The translations under genes were made by a program, and so were the position numbers. The notes below the pieces were generated by a model that saw only the letters and a list, made by a program, of their open reading frames with translations, was not told the DNA's origin and made no database searches. A DNA stretch of 64,000 nt from CAZAMP01 sp964486455 (GTDB lineage Bacteria > Eisenbacteria > RBG-16-71-46 > CAZAMP01), in assembly GCA_964486455.1 (NCBI GenBank), contig CAZAMP010000018.1:14975-78974 (forward strand). The letters are read 5' to 3'. The first letter of the stretch is position 1; each line of letters starts with the position of its first letter. Positions 15,927 to 23,878 of the stretch are shown here, in pieces.

Positions 15927-17465
15927 ATGGGACTTCAGGCACGAACGTTCGACAACCTGGATGCGCTCGAGCCGATGGCCGACGCGTGGAACGCGCTTCC
16001 GCCGGCCCGCGGCCTCCATGCGGACATCTTCGACAGCCATGCCTGGTTCTCGACGTGGATGGAAGCCCACGGCCCGAAGCCGGGCTCGGTGCTTTCGATC
16101 CCCGCCGTGATCGAGGGGGACGCCCCGCGGGCACTCTTGCCCCTTCTCCGTCATCCGTCGGGCCGATTCGAGGGGGCCGGCGTGGGGGTGCGGCCGAGAT
16201 ACCGCCCCATCATCGGAACGGAGGAGCCCGATCCGGAAGCGTTTGGTCTCCTGACCGACGAGGTCGCCCGCGCGGGCGCAAAGGATCTCACGATCCTGAA
16301 TCTCCCGTCACGGGACCCCGCCACCGAGGCGCTCCGGAGCGCGCTCGAGAAGTCCGGCTACCGCGTCCTCATCCGCGAGGGCAAGGAAGAGTGCATCGCG
16401 AGCGTGGCCGACAGCTGGGACCTACACCGAAAGCCGCTCAAGAGTGTCGAGAAGAACGTCAAGCGATCGGTCAACCGCGCCAAGCGGCTGGGCGAGCTCG
16501 AGCTGGAGACGTTCGTCCCCGGTGGACGTCCGGCGCGGGATGCGCTTCAGACCTACGTGGACCTTCATCCCCATAGCTGGAAAGGCGCGGCCCCCGAGTC
16601 CACGGTAATCCGCTGGCAGGGCCTCATGGACCGAACCCAGCCGCTCGACTGGCCGCACGCGTACGTGCTCAAGATCTCCGGCATTCCGGCGGCGGCCATC
16701 ACGTTCTTCTGCGTCGGCCCCGTCGCGATCGGCTATCGGAACGTCTACGACCAGCGAATGGCCGCGATCAGTCCCGGATCGATCCTCATGTGGTGGGCCC
16801 ACGAGGACCTCATCAAACGGGTGCCGCTCAAGACGATCGACTACTTACCCGGGCGCGGCGCGCAGAAAGACCACTTCACCCAGATGTGCCCGAGACTCTT
16901 GCTTCTGGAAGCCGTGAAGAAGACCGTTCTCTCCCCGCTCCTCTTTCCACTTCGGCGACAGCTTCGTCGGCTGCAACGTGCGAGAAGGGCCCGGCAGACG
17001 GACCAGCGCTGGCAGAAACCCGAGGAGACGGCTTCCGCCGAGACGCACACTCGGACGGTCACGGCGGAAGGGAAAGCCGCCGGTTACTCTATCTCGCCCC
17101 TCGAGATCGACAAGACGATCGAGCTGTACCTCTCGGTGTCGGGCCGCCACCGCGGCCTCAAGCAGATGACCGACCTCTGGTCGGAAGGAGACAGCTGGTG
17201 GCAGATCGGTGACGATCAAAGCGGAGAGTTGCCGATCGCTCTCGTCCGGCTGGGGTCTGATGCCGAGACGCCAAGACTGGTCCGGGAGATCATCCTCGTC
17301 GCCGGCGAAGCGGAGACAATCGACGGGGTGATCGAATCTCTCGCCACGGGCGTCGGCTCACCGGTCACGGCCGTGTTGCCCGACGAGCAGGGCGAGGCGG
17401 GGATACCGATTCCGGTGCACGAGGCGATCTTGCCCTGGCCCGAGCAATCCAAGTCACCCGCGTGA
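15927..17465 (+). CDS. CelD-like acetyltransferase fused to the same unrecognised C-terminal domain (paralog 2)
   Basis: 512 residues, co-linear with 11444-12967 over its whole length: FDSHAWFSTWMEA, LLPLLRHPSGRFEG, ILNLPSRDPATEAL, PLKSVEKNVKRSVNRAKRLGEL, YVDLHPHSWKGAA, YDQRMAAISPGSILMWWAHE, DYLPGRGAQKDH, a basic linker, then GDSWWQIGD, ALVRLGSDAETPRLVREIILV, a Leu/Ala-rich helix and EAILPWPEQ. AGGAG lies 12 nt before the ATG. The two paralogs flank the divergent MBOAT/SGNH pair, suggesting that duplication and acetylation functions go together. It is convergent with the next gene, with 20 bp between. Confidence 0.8.
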   Translation: MGLQARTFDNLDALEPMADAWNALPPARGLHADIFDSHAWFSTWMEAHGPKPGSVLSIPAVIEGDAPRALLPLLRHPSGRFEGAGVGVRPRYRPIIGTEEPDPEAFGLLTDEVARAGAKDLTILNLPSRDPATEALRSALEKSGYRVLIREGKEECIASVADSWDLHRKPLKSVEKNVKRSVNRAKRLGELELETFVPGGRPARDALQTYVDLHPHSWKGAAPESTVIRWQGLMDRTQPLDWPHAYVLKISGIPAAAITFFCVGPVAIGYRNVYDQRMAAISPGSILMWWAHEDLIKRVPLKTIDYLPGRGAQKDHFTQMCPRLLLLEAVKKTVLSPLLFPLRRQLRRLQRARRARQTDQRWQKPEETASAETHTRTVTAEGKAAGYSISPLEIDKTIELYLSVSGRHRGLKQMTDLWSEGDSWWQIGDDQSGELPIALVRLGSDAETPRLVREIILVAGEAETIDGVIESLATGVGSPVTAVLPDEQGEAGIPIPVHEAILPWPEQSKSPA

Positions 17466-17485
17466 GAAGCCACTTCTAGAACGCG

Positions 17486-18565
17486 CTACCTGAGCAACCG
17501 CCGCTTGAGCGTCATCGCCTGCCGCATGAGATCCAGCACCGCCTTGCTCACCGGACGGAGTGTCTTCTGCCACGACCCGATCATGTGAACGTAGTCGCCC
17601 GCGAACTCGTGCTTGAACTTCCAGACGGTGAAGTTCGGGTGCTCCGGCTCCGGCTCGGGGCCGGGGCTCCCACCGAAGTTGTAGATTCGCTTCCCCAGCG
17701 AGCGATAGCGGCACATGGCCGTGTAGTGGAGAAACTGACCGGTTTGCGGACAGCCCTTCTCCCGCGCGGCGTCGAGCAGCGCCCCCCAGTGGTAGATGGG
17801 ATTCCCGGTGGCGCCCACGTAGAGATAATTCCGCGGCACGTCGCTGTATCGGGCCACGTAGAGATCGCCCAAACCAGCGCGTGAGAGAGGCAGGAGCACC
17901 TCGCGCGCGAACTCCTCGGGCAGCACTTCGAGCCCCTTGCGGCCGACCATCCCGCGATGGGCTGCGCCGAATGCCTCGTGATCCTCGGGAGAGTCCGTCC
18001 GCTCGACGACGAGCCCTTCTCTGATCGCCTTTCGGATGTGGCGCCGCGGGTTCTTGCCGAACCCCTTGAGCAACTCATCCTCCGAATCGGCGGTGAGATC
18101 GACGAAGTACGTGCCGAGTGGCGAGGCGAAGTCGAAGCCCGCGTTGCGCAACACCGCCTGAAGCGGCTCAGCATACGCGACCGGCGACCCTCCGATCTGC
18201 CGGGGAATCTGGAGCGAGATCTCGACGACCGACGCGCGCAGCTCGGAAGCGCGTTCGAGGAGCGCCCCGAGAAAGCTCTCGAGGGTCGTCGGATCGGCCG
18301 GATCCGCTAGCGCGATCCCGCCGGACGTGCGAACGAACGGTCCCACGCCCACCCCGGGATCGCGGATGGCGAGAAGCGCGGCGGCCGTGAACGCGACGCC
18401 GCCTTCACATGCGAGTATCTCCGCGCGGTGGCCGTAGAGATCCAGGGCGCGGGTGTAGAACGACGACTGCCGAACGGTCGAGCTGTCGACCGTCTGGAGC
18501 CATGCGTCCCAATCGTCGTATCGGTCGGGTGACAGAATGGTCATGTTGCTCCCGCTATGGCTCAT
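17486..18565 (-). CDS. FemAB-like GNAT-fold transferase
   Basis: 359 residues. ATG 18565 overlaps the preceding stop as ATGA, while an in-frame ATG at 18544 has GGGAG 5 nt upstream; either start is possible. The sequence matches FemAB-type proteins of EPS loci: SSFYTRALDLYGHRAEILACEGG, PLGTYFVDLTADSEDELLKGFGKNPRRHIRKAIREGL with the basic helix, FGAAHRGMVGRKGLEVLP, LYVARYSDVPRNYLYVGATGNPIYHWGALLDAA, and a final LGKRIYNFGGSPG...VWKFKHEFAGDYV. It probably transfers an aminoacyl or acyl group to a lipid-linked glycan. It is the last gene of an operon running from 22579 down. Confidence 0.83.
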   Translation of the reverse strand: MSHSGSNMTILSPDRYDDWDAWLQTVDSSTVRQSSFYTRALDLYGHRAEILACEGGVAFTAAALLAIRDPGVGVGPFVRTSGGIALADPADPTTLESFLGALLERASELRASVVEISLQIPRQIGGSPVAYAEPLQAVLRNAGFDFASPLGTYFVDLTADSEDELLKGFGKNPRRHIRKAIREGLVVERTDSPEDHEAFGAAHRGMVGRKGLEVLPEEFAREVLLPLSRAGLGDLYVARYSDVPRNYLYVGATGNPIYHWGALLDAAREKGCPQTGQFLHYTAMCRYRSLGKRIYNFGGSPGPEPEPEHPNFTVWKFKHEFAGDYVHMIGSWQKTLRPVSKAVLDLMRQAMTLKRRLLR

Positions 18566-19632
18566 GTCAGAAGCGCCTTATAGAATTCATGGTAGCGTGA
18601 AACCATCCGCGCAAGCGTGTATTCGTTCTCGACCCGGTTGCGGGCCGCCCGCGCGAGGCCGCGTGCCTTCTCCGGATCGTCCAGTAGTGATCGTATGCCT
18701 GTCGCAATAGCGCCGGCGTCGGGCTCGACGAGTAGGCCGGCCTCTCCATCCGCAAGCACCTCTCGATTCCCGCCTACATCGGTGGCAACGATGGGAAGTC
18801 CCAGCGCCATCGCTTCGAGAAGCGCGTTGGACATGCCTTCCGATCGACTCGGCAACACGAAGAGATCGAGCGTCGGCAGGAATGACAGCGCGTCGACGTC
18901 GTCCAGAAATTCCACGCCCTTGTCGGCGGTGTGGCGTTCCCGAAGTGCGGCTCCCCACGCGCGATCGGCCGGGCCGCCCATCTTGAGCGTCGCGTCGGGG
19001 CGATCCAACCGTGCGAACGCGTCGAGCAACAGGTCGGATCCCTTGACGGGACGAAGCCGGCCCAGTGTTCCGATCACGCGGAGCGTGTCGGGCACCGGGG
19101 TCGTCTCGGGAAATCCCGCGAGGTCGATTCCGTTAGGGATGACCGCCGACCGCTTTCGAGAAAGACCTTCCGTCTTGACGGCGAACGACTTGGTTGCCTG
19201 CGACACGCAGACGACGCGATCCACGAAGTTGTTCGCGAGTCTGTAGTAGTAGTGACGTCGGCGGACCGGTTGATTCCCTCGGCGACTCGTCACCACCCGC
19301 ATTCGCCCGCGTGGGATCGGGAAGATCGCCGCGAAAACATCGCACGGGAAACCGTACGCATGGAGCACATCCGGACGCGTTCGCGCCAGCAGCGACCGCA
19401 GCCGCGAGCGCAGGCCGAGCACCCCAGCCAACCCCGGCTGATAGCCGAGCTCGTGAACCTCGACTCCCGAATCGCGAATGACGTCGAGCAGCTCGCCCCG
19501 CTCATGGAATACGATGAGTTCGGGCGCGATCCGATCGCGATCGAGGGCGGGCAGCAACCGGGCGAGGTGCGACTCCGCCCCACCGGTGGTGAGGTCCTGA
19601 ATGAAGTACGCCACGCGAATCGGTTCTGTCAC
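18562..19632 (-). CDS. GT4-type glycosyltransferase
   Basis: 356 residues from GTG 19632, which begins 1 bp after the deacetylase stop, so translation is probably coupled. VAYFIQDLTTGGAESHLARLLPAL gives the GGAE loop; HAYGFPCDVFAAIFP, VVCVSQATKSFAVKTEGLSRKRSAVIPNGIDLAGF and then VIGTLGRLRPVKGSDLLLDAFARL open the C-domain; LDLFVLPSRSEGMSNALLEAMALGLPIVATDVGGNREVLADGEAGLLV carries the donor site (EGMSNALLE). It is a confident GT4 family member; the sugar it adds is unknown. Confidence 0.93.
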   Translation of the reverse strand: MTEPIRVAYFIQDLTTGGAESHLARLLPALDRDRIAPELIVFHERGELLDVIRDSGVEVHELGYQPGLAGVLGLRSRLRSLLARTRPDVLHAYGFPCDVFAAIFPIPRGRMRVVTSRRGNQPVRRRHYYYRLANNFVDRVVCVSQATKSFAVKTEGLSRKRSAVIPNGIDLAGFPETTPVPDTLRVIGTLGRLRPVKGSDLLLDAFARLDRPDATLKMGGPADRAWGAALRERHTADKGVEFLDDVDALSFLPTLDLFVLPSRSEGMSNALLEAMALGLPIVATDVGGNREVLADGEAGLLVEPDAGAIATGIRSLLDDPEKARGLARAARNRVENEYTLARMVSRYHEFYKALLT

Positions 19633-19633
19633 G

Positions 19634-20629
19634 TTACCCCGTCCCCAGGACGCGGATCAGCATCCGTCCCTGTTCCTCGGAGTTCACGCCGAAACGGCGC
19701 AGCGCGAACGGGTCGCAGTCGGCCCGCACGATACCGCTTTGCGACGTGGTTGCGGTGCGGTAGCCGGCGCGCTCCACCATTGCCCGCACCGCGGCGTTCT
19801 CGTGTTGTCCGCTCCCCGGGTTCGGATAGGAGAAGTGGGTCACGGGACGTCCGATGACCTTCTCGAGGACGGCGCGGCTCTCGATGATCTCACGCTCGGC
19901 CTCGACGAGCGAAACGGCGGTCAGCAGTGGATGTGTGCACGTGTGCGCGCCGATCGTCATTCCGGCGTCGGCCATCTCTCGAAGCTCGTCGGCGGTCATC
20001 ATGATTCCGGCATCGTCGGGACGTCCGTTTCCGGACCACGCGACGAGCGCGTCGAGGGCCTCTTCGCGCTCGGGCGCGGAGATCCCGCGAAGCCACTGCG
20101 TGAGCCGGCGCGTGGACGCGCCCTTCGCCGCCGGGTTCGAGAGATCAACCTCGACGGGTGCCGGACACTCGCCGCGCGGCGAGAACCCGCCGGCGAAGAG
20201 CTGCATCAGCCTCACCGTCCAGACGGCGGGCGCGGGTGAAATGGAGTCCGAAACGATGTAGAACGTCGCCGTCGCCCCATGGCGGCGGAGAATGGGCAAG
20301 GCGTACTGGTAGTTGTCGCGATAGCCGTCGTCGAAGGTGATCACGACCCCGGGGCGCGACCCGGCGGGGCGACCCTTCTCCAGTCGGTCCATCGCGTCAT
20401 CCAAGCTGATGATGTCGTAGTGTGACGCGATGCGCTCGATCTGCTCATCGAAGCGCTCGGGATCGAGGCAGATCGTCGTCGAGACGTAGGTCGCCTCGTC
20501 CTGCGGCGCGACGGAGTGGTAGCGCAGGATGATCGTGTTGTGTCGCGAGAAACGGACCTTCGCCACGGCGGACGAGTAGATCATGAACCGCTTCGCGCGG
20601 ATCGCGGCCATCCGCATGGGTGATGGCAT
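19634..20629 (-). CDS. NodB-type polysaccharide deacetylase
   Basis: 331 residues. It starts 3 bp after the asparagine-synthase-like stop, without its own ribosome site, so coupling is likely. Motif 1 is TFDDGYRDN (residues 98-106, with the catalytic and metal Asp), motif 2 is HTCTH (229-233) giving the metal His pair, and THFSYPNPGSGQ is motif 3. An N-terminal RYHSV strand is typical of the EPS-locus branch. It should remove N-acetyl groups from a glycan. No signal peptide is evident, so it may act on lipid-linked precursor in the cytoplasm or be exported in another way. Confidence 0.88.
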   Translation of the reverse strand: MPSPMRMAAIRAKRFMIYSSAVAKVRFSRHNTIILRYHSVAPQDEATYVSTTICLDPERFDEQIERIASHYDIISLDDAMDRLEKGRPAGSRPGVVITFDDGYRDNYQYALPILRRHGATATFYIVSDSISPAPAVWTVRLMQLFAGGFSPRGECPAPVEVDLSNPAAKGASTRRLTQWLRGISAPEREEALDALVAWSGNGRPDDAGIMMTADELREMADAGMTIGAHTCTHPLLTAVSLVEAEREIIESRAVLEKVIGRPVTHFSYPNPGSGQHENAAVRAMVERAGYRTATTSQSGIVRADCDPFALRRFGVNSEEQGRMLIRVLGTG

Positions 20630-20632
20630 AGG

Positions 20633-22579
20633 CTAGTGACTCACACTTTCCGCGGTTTGGGGTGACCGGGTCGATCCTGATGTCGGGCCCGATGAGAAAT
20701 CCGTTTGCGTGCTCCGCAGAACATCCGTCTTGAACAGAAGCTCCATCGTCAGCACGGTCCAGAGTGCGCGCGCTTCCGCACGCGACAGGCCACCGGCGTC
20801 GGCGAACTCGGACTTGTCGAGGAGCCGCCGGACCCCCCGTCGATCGAAAATGCCACGCTCGGCGCACTCCCGCGATGCGATCACGTCCCGGTACTCGCCG
20901 AGCTTCCTCGGATCCCGGAACCACCGCGCGAGGTCGCCCACAAGCCCCCGATTCGGGATCCATTCGGAACGCGGAATGAAGTGTTCGTAGACACTTTGCT
21001 TCCAGTTCCTCCCGATCCGCTTCCCGTCGGGTCGGTTTGCGAGAAACCCCTGGGCGAACGAGAAAAGTGTAACGTCCTTCAGCGGATAGTCCAGCGCGAG
21101 TCCCAATCGGCGCGCAATGAGGCGCCGGCTGATGAGCGAGCTCGCGAAGAGATGATCATTGAACAGGCACCACCAGCTGTGCCGCTCGGCCAGACGGTGG
21201 CGGCCGACGCCGCGCGCCAGGCCGTCCGTGAAGTGCGGGGCCGGATCGAACGCGGCGCTCCGCCGCCCGAGAAGCGACATCACATTTCGGCCGTTTCGGA
21301 GCGTCCGCTCCGGGCACACCGCGATTCCGGCCAGCTCCTCGGGGCTCAGAGAGAGCAGCCACAGCGGCTCGCGGAGCCGCTTCGGTAGCCACGAGTGGAT
21401 CGGGAGAAGCGCCCTGAGGGCGCGAGCGACGAGCGCTCCATGTCGCGACTGACTCGCGCGAATGGCACCGGGGCTGATCGGGGCAAACCCGGAGATGGAG
21501 CCCGTGCCCATGTCGCCTGTCCAGAGCTGCCCCTCCCGCTGGCCCAGCTCGGAGACCGCGGCCGCCAAGAGCAAATGATTGTAGTACTTGGGTGGAAAGC
21601 CGGTGGCGGCCAGGTACGGCTCCAGGTGGCCCCGGAGATCCAGGTCCTCTTCCATGAACCGTCGGCAGGGGTAGCCGTGCCGGCGAGCGAAGTCGGCCGC
21701 GACGCGCGATTCGTCGAAGCCGGTCCGCTTGCCGATCGTAATCGCCTGGACGTCGGCACCGACCTCCGCGGCGATCGCCATGAGCACGCGGGAATCCAAC
21801 CCCCCGCTCGTGAGCAGTGTCACCGCCTGGTTCGGCCTGTAGTTGACCCGAATTCGCACCGCCCGCCGGAGGAGGCCCGTGCCGAGCCGGCGATAGAGCG
21901 GATCGGAAGGGTCCTCGACCGACCCCCCGCGCATCGCGAACTCCGCCAGGTCGATCCGGTGGGGGTGCGTCTCCCCCGGCGCGACGCGGAGCATCTCATC
22001 GCAGTAAAGCCTTCTCACTCCGCGAAAGAGCGTTTGGTCATCCACGGGATTTCGGTTCACGACGTAGTCGACGACACGGCCGGCGTTGATCTCTCGGCCG
22101 AGACCTAGAGCGTCCGAGACGAGCTGTGGGGAGCTGTTCACGACGGCCGTGCCTCCCGCCGTGCCGTAGTAGAGCGTGCGTGAGGAGATCCTATCCGCGA
22201 CCACGGTGACCCGAAGCGTCCCCGGAACCAGCTCTTCCCGGCTCACCGGATCGATGCCGGCGACCACGACGGCCACGAAGCGGCCGTTCGCCCGGGTCAG
22301 CTCATCCAGCACGTCGCCGGCGCCGTCACGATGGCCGAGGTGCTCGATGCCGCGGGTGCCAGCCATGTCGGGTGTGAACTCCGAGATCAGCTCGTAAACA
22401 TGACCGATGACGACGATTTCCCCGTCGGCGACGGTATAGCGGGCGACCTCGGTTTCGTCGTCCGAAACCCACACGGAGGCGACGCTGGCCTGCCCGTCCC
22501 ACCGTCCGACGCAGCGGGCCTTTGCCCCGCTCAAGACGGGGGTATCCTTGTCGGTCCGTGCGTGTACGAGATGGATCAC
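20633..22579 (-). CDS. asparagine-synthase-like amidotransferase with degenerate glutaminase domain
   Basis: 648 residues from GTG 22579, with AAAGGA upstream. The C-terminal part is an asparagine-synthase ATP-pyrophosphatase domain: LLTSGGLDSRVLMAIA, with SGGLDS at 258-263, then AITIGKRTGFDESRVAADFARRHG. The N-terminal 200 residues keep the general AsnB layout (NGRFVAVVV, RISSRTLYYGT, NSSPQLVSDAL, GVRRLYCDEMLRV), but the protein begins MIHLVHARTD, so the nucleophile Cys at position 2 is absent. It may use free ammonia or another amine, as beta-lactam-synthetase-type relatives do. Exosortase-associated EPS loci carry a comparable gene. It probably amidates a uronic acid or forms an amide on a precursor. 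Confidence 0.85.
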   Translation of the reverse strand: MIHLVHARTDKDTPVLSGAKARCVGRWDGQASVASVWVSDDETEVARYTVADGEIVVIGHVYELISEFTPDMAGTRGIEHLGHRDGAGDVLDELTRANGRFVAVVVAGIDPVSREELVPGTLRVTVVADRISSRTLYYGTAGGTAVVNSSPQLVSDALGLGREINAGRVVDYVVNRNPVDDQTLFRGVRRLYCDEMLRVAPGETHPHRIDLAEFAMRGGSVEDPSDPLYRRLGTGLLRRAVRIRVNYRPNQAVTLLTSGGLDSRVLMAIAAEVGADVQAITIGKRTGFDESRVAADFARRHGYPCRRFMEEDLDLRGHLEPYLAATGFPPKYYNHLLLAAAVSELGQREGQLWTGDMGTGSISGFAPISPGAIRASQSRHGALVARALRALLPIHSWLPKRLREPLWLLSLSPEELAGIAVCPERTLRNGRNVMSLLGRRSAAFDPAPHFTDGLARGVGRHRLAERHSWWCLFNDHLFASSLISRRLIARRLGLALDYPLKDVTLFSFAQGFLANRPDGKRIGRNWKQSVYEHFIPRSEWIPNRGLVGDLARWFRDPRKLGEYRDVIASRECAERGIFDRRGVRRLLDKSEFADAGGLSRAEARALWTVLTMELLFKTDVLRSTQTDFSSGPTSGSTRSPQTAESVSH

Positions 22580-22637
22580 GAGCGCGTCCTTTCGGCATAC
22601 TTATCCACCTCTACCATCGTCCTGTTCATGCCCGTTC

Positions 22638-22666
22638 TTGACATCGTCCACGGAGACAGGCATTAC
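22638..22666 (+). promoter_or_regulatory. candidate sigma70-type promoter placing transcription start near the ATG
   Basis: A perfect TTGACA at 22638-22643 is followed after 17 bp by CATTAC (22661-22666). The expected start of transcription falls at about 22672-22674, at the ATG 22673, and no Shine-Dalgarno site is close to that ATG. Confidence 0.4.
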
Positions 22667-22672
22667 GGTGTC

Positions 22673-23878
22673 ATGAGAATCCTCTATATCGTCCAGTACT
22701 ACAGCCGTCCCGACGAGCCCGGGGGCAGCCGGCCCTACCAGTTCGCCAAACACTGGACCGCAGCGGGACATGACGTGGAGATCATCACCGGCGCGGTGAA
22801 CCACAAGACCGGAAAAGTCCACGAATCTGTCAGCGGTCGGCTGTCCGCGCCCGTACGGGAGGACGGCTTCACGGTGCGTCGCGTGCGGTCGTATCACGCC
22901 TACAAAGGCAGCATGAACAAACGCTACGTCTCGTTTCTCTCCTACGCCCTGTCCGCCACGCTGATGGCCCCGCGCCGGCCGCGACCCGACGTGATCTTCG
23001 CGTCCTCGACACCGCTCACGACCGGGGCCGCGGGCGTGGTGCTCTCGAAGCTCACTGGGCTGCCGCTCGTGTTCGAGGCGCGCGACCTCTGGCCGAAAGC
23101 GGTCGTCGTCGCCGGGGTCATCGGAACGGGTTGGAAGCTCCGGGCCGCCGAAAAGATGGAGTCGTGGATCTACGACAATGCCGAGCACGTAGTGGTCGTC
23201 TCGCAAGGCGATCGGTTGGAATTGATCGAGCGTGGGCTCGACGCCGAACACGTTCACTGGGTGCCGAACGGCGTCGATGACTGGATGCTCCGGACCGATC
23301 CCCCGCCCGCGCCTGAACGAACGGGCCCGTTCGAGGTCTACTACGTCGGCGCCCACGGCAAGTGGAATCATCTCGATCGACTGCTCGACCTCGCCTCACG
23401 ATGCGACGGCTCGATACGGTTCAGCCTCATCGGCGACGGCGATGTGAAGCCCGCGCTGATGGAGCGCGCCCGCCGCGACGGTCTCGCCAACGTGCGCTTC
23501 TTGGACCCGATGCCGAAGGAGCAGGCCTTCCGCGCGCTCGAGTCGGCGCATGCCACGATCGTCGTCTGCGGCACGCACGAGCACTACGAACAGTGGCTCC
23601 CCAACAAAGTTTTCGACTATCTCGCGGCGGGACGACCGATCTTCGTGCTCGGCACGGGCGAGCTGGCGCGGCTCATCGACGACGGCCGCTGTGGCCTCAC
23701 GGCTCCGGCGACCGACCTCGACGGTGGGGCGGCGGCTCTCGGAACGCTGGCCGCGAGCGACAGGGCGACCCTGGACGCCATGGGGCGCGCGTCACGTTTG
23801 ATCGCGGGTGACCGGTTCGCGAGGAGCATGCTGGCGGATCGGATGATCAACATCTTCGAAAACGCCCGAAGGCAATGA
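22673..23878 (+). CDS. GT4-type glycosyltransferase (WbuB-like)
   Basis: 401 residues from ATG 22673; an open frame continues upstream but antisense to the neighbouring gene, and the GT4 N-terminus MRILYIVQYYSRPDEPGGSRPYQFAKHWTAAGHDVEIITG starts here. VIFASSTPLTTGAAGVVLSKLTGLPLVFEARDLWPKAVVV is a hallmark of WbuB/WcaI-type transferases. The C-domain has VYYVGAHGKWNHLDRLLDLA, FSLIGDGDVKPALMERA and NKVFDYLAAGRPIFVLGTGELARLI. It is divergent from the amidotransferase gene and overlaps the next lyase gene as ATGA, so glycosyltransferase and lyase are one transcript. Confidence 0.9.
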   Translation: MRILYIVQYYSRPDEPGGSRPYQFAKHWTAAGHDVEIITGAVNHKTGKVHESVSGRLSAPVREDGFTVRRVRSYHAYKGSMNKRYVSFLSYALSATLMAPRRPRPDVIFASSTPLTTGAAGVVLSKLTGLPLVFEARDLWPKAVVVAGVIGTGWKLRAAEKMESWIYDNAEHVVVVSQGDRLELIERGLDAEHVHWVPNGVDDWMLRTDPPPAPERTGPFEVYYVGAHGKWNHLDRLLDLASRCDGSIRFSLIGDGDVKPALMERARRDGLANVRFLDPMPKEQAFRALESAHATIVVCGTHEHYEQWLPNKVFDYLAAGRPIFVLGTGELARLIDDGRCGLTAPATDLDGGAAALGTLAASDRATLDAMGRASRLIAGDRFARSMLADRMINIFENARRQ

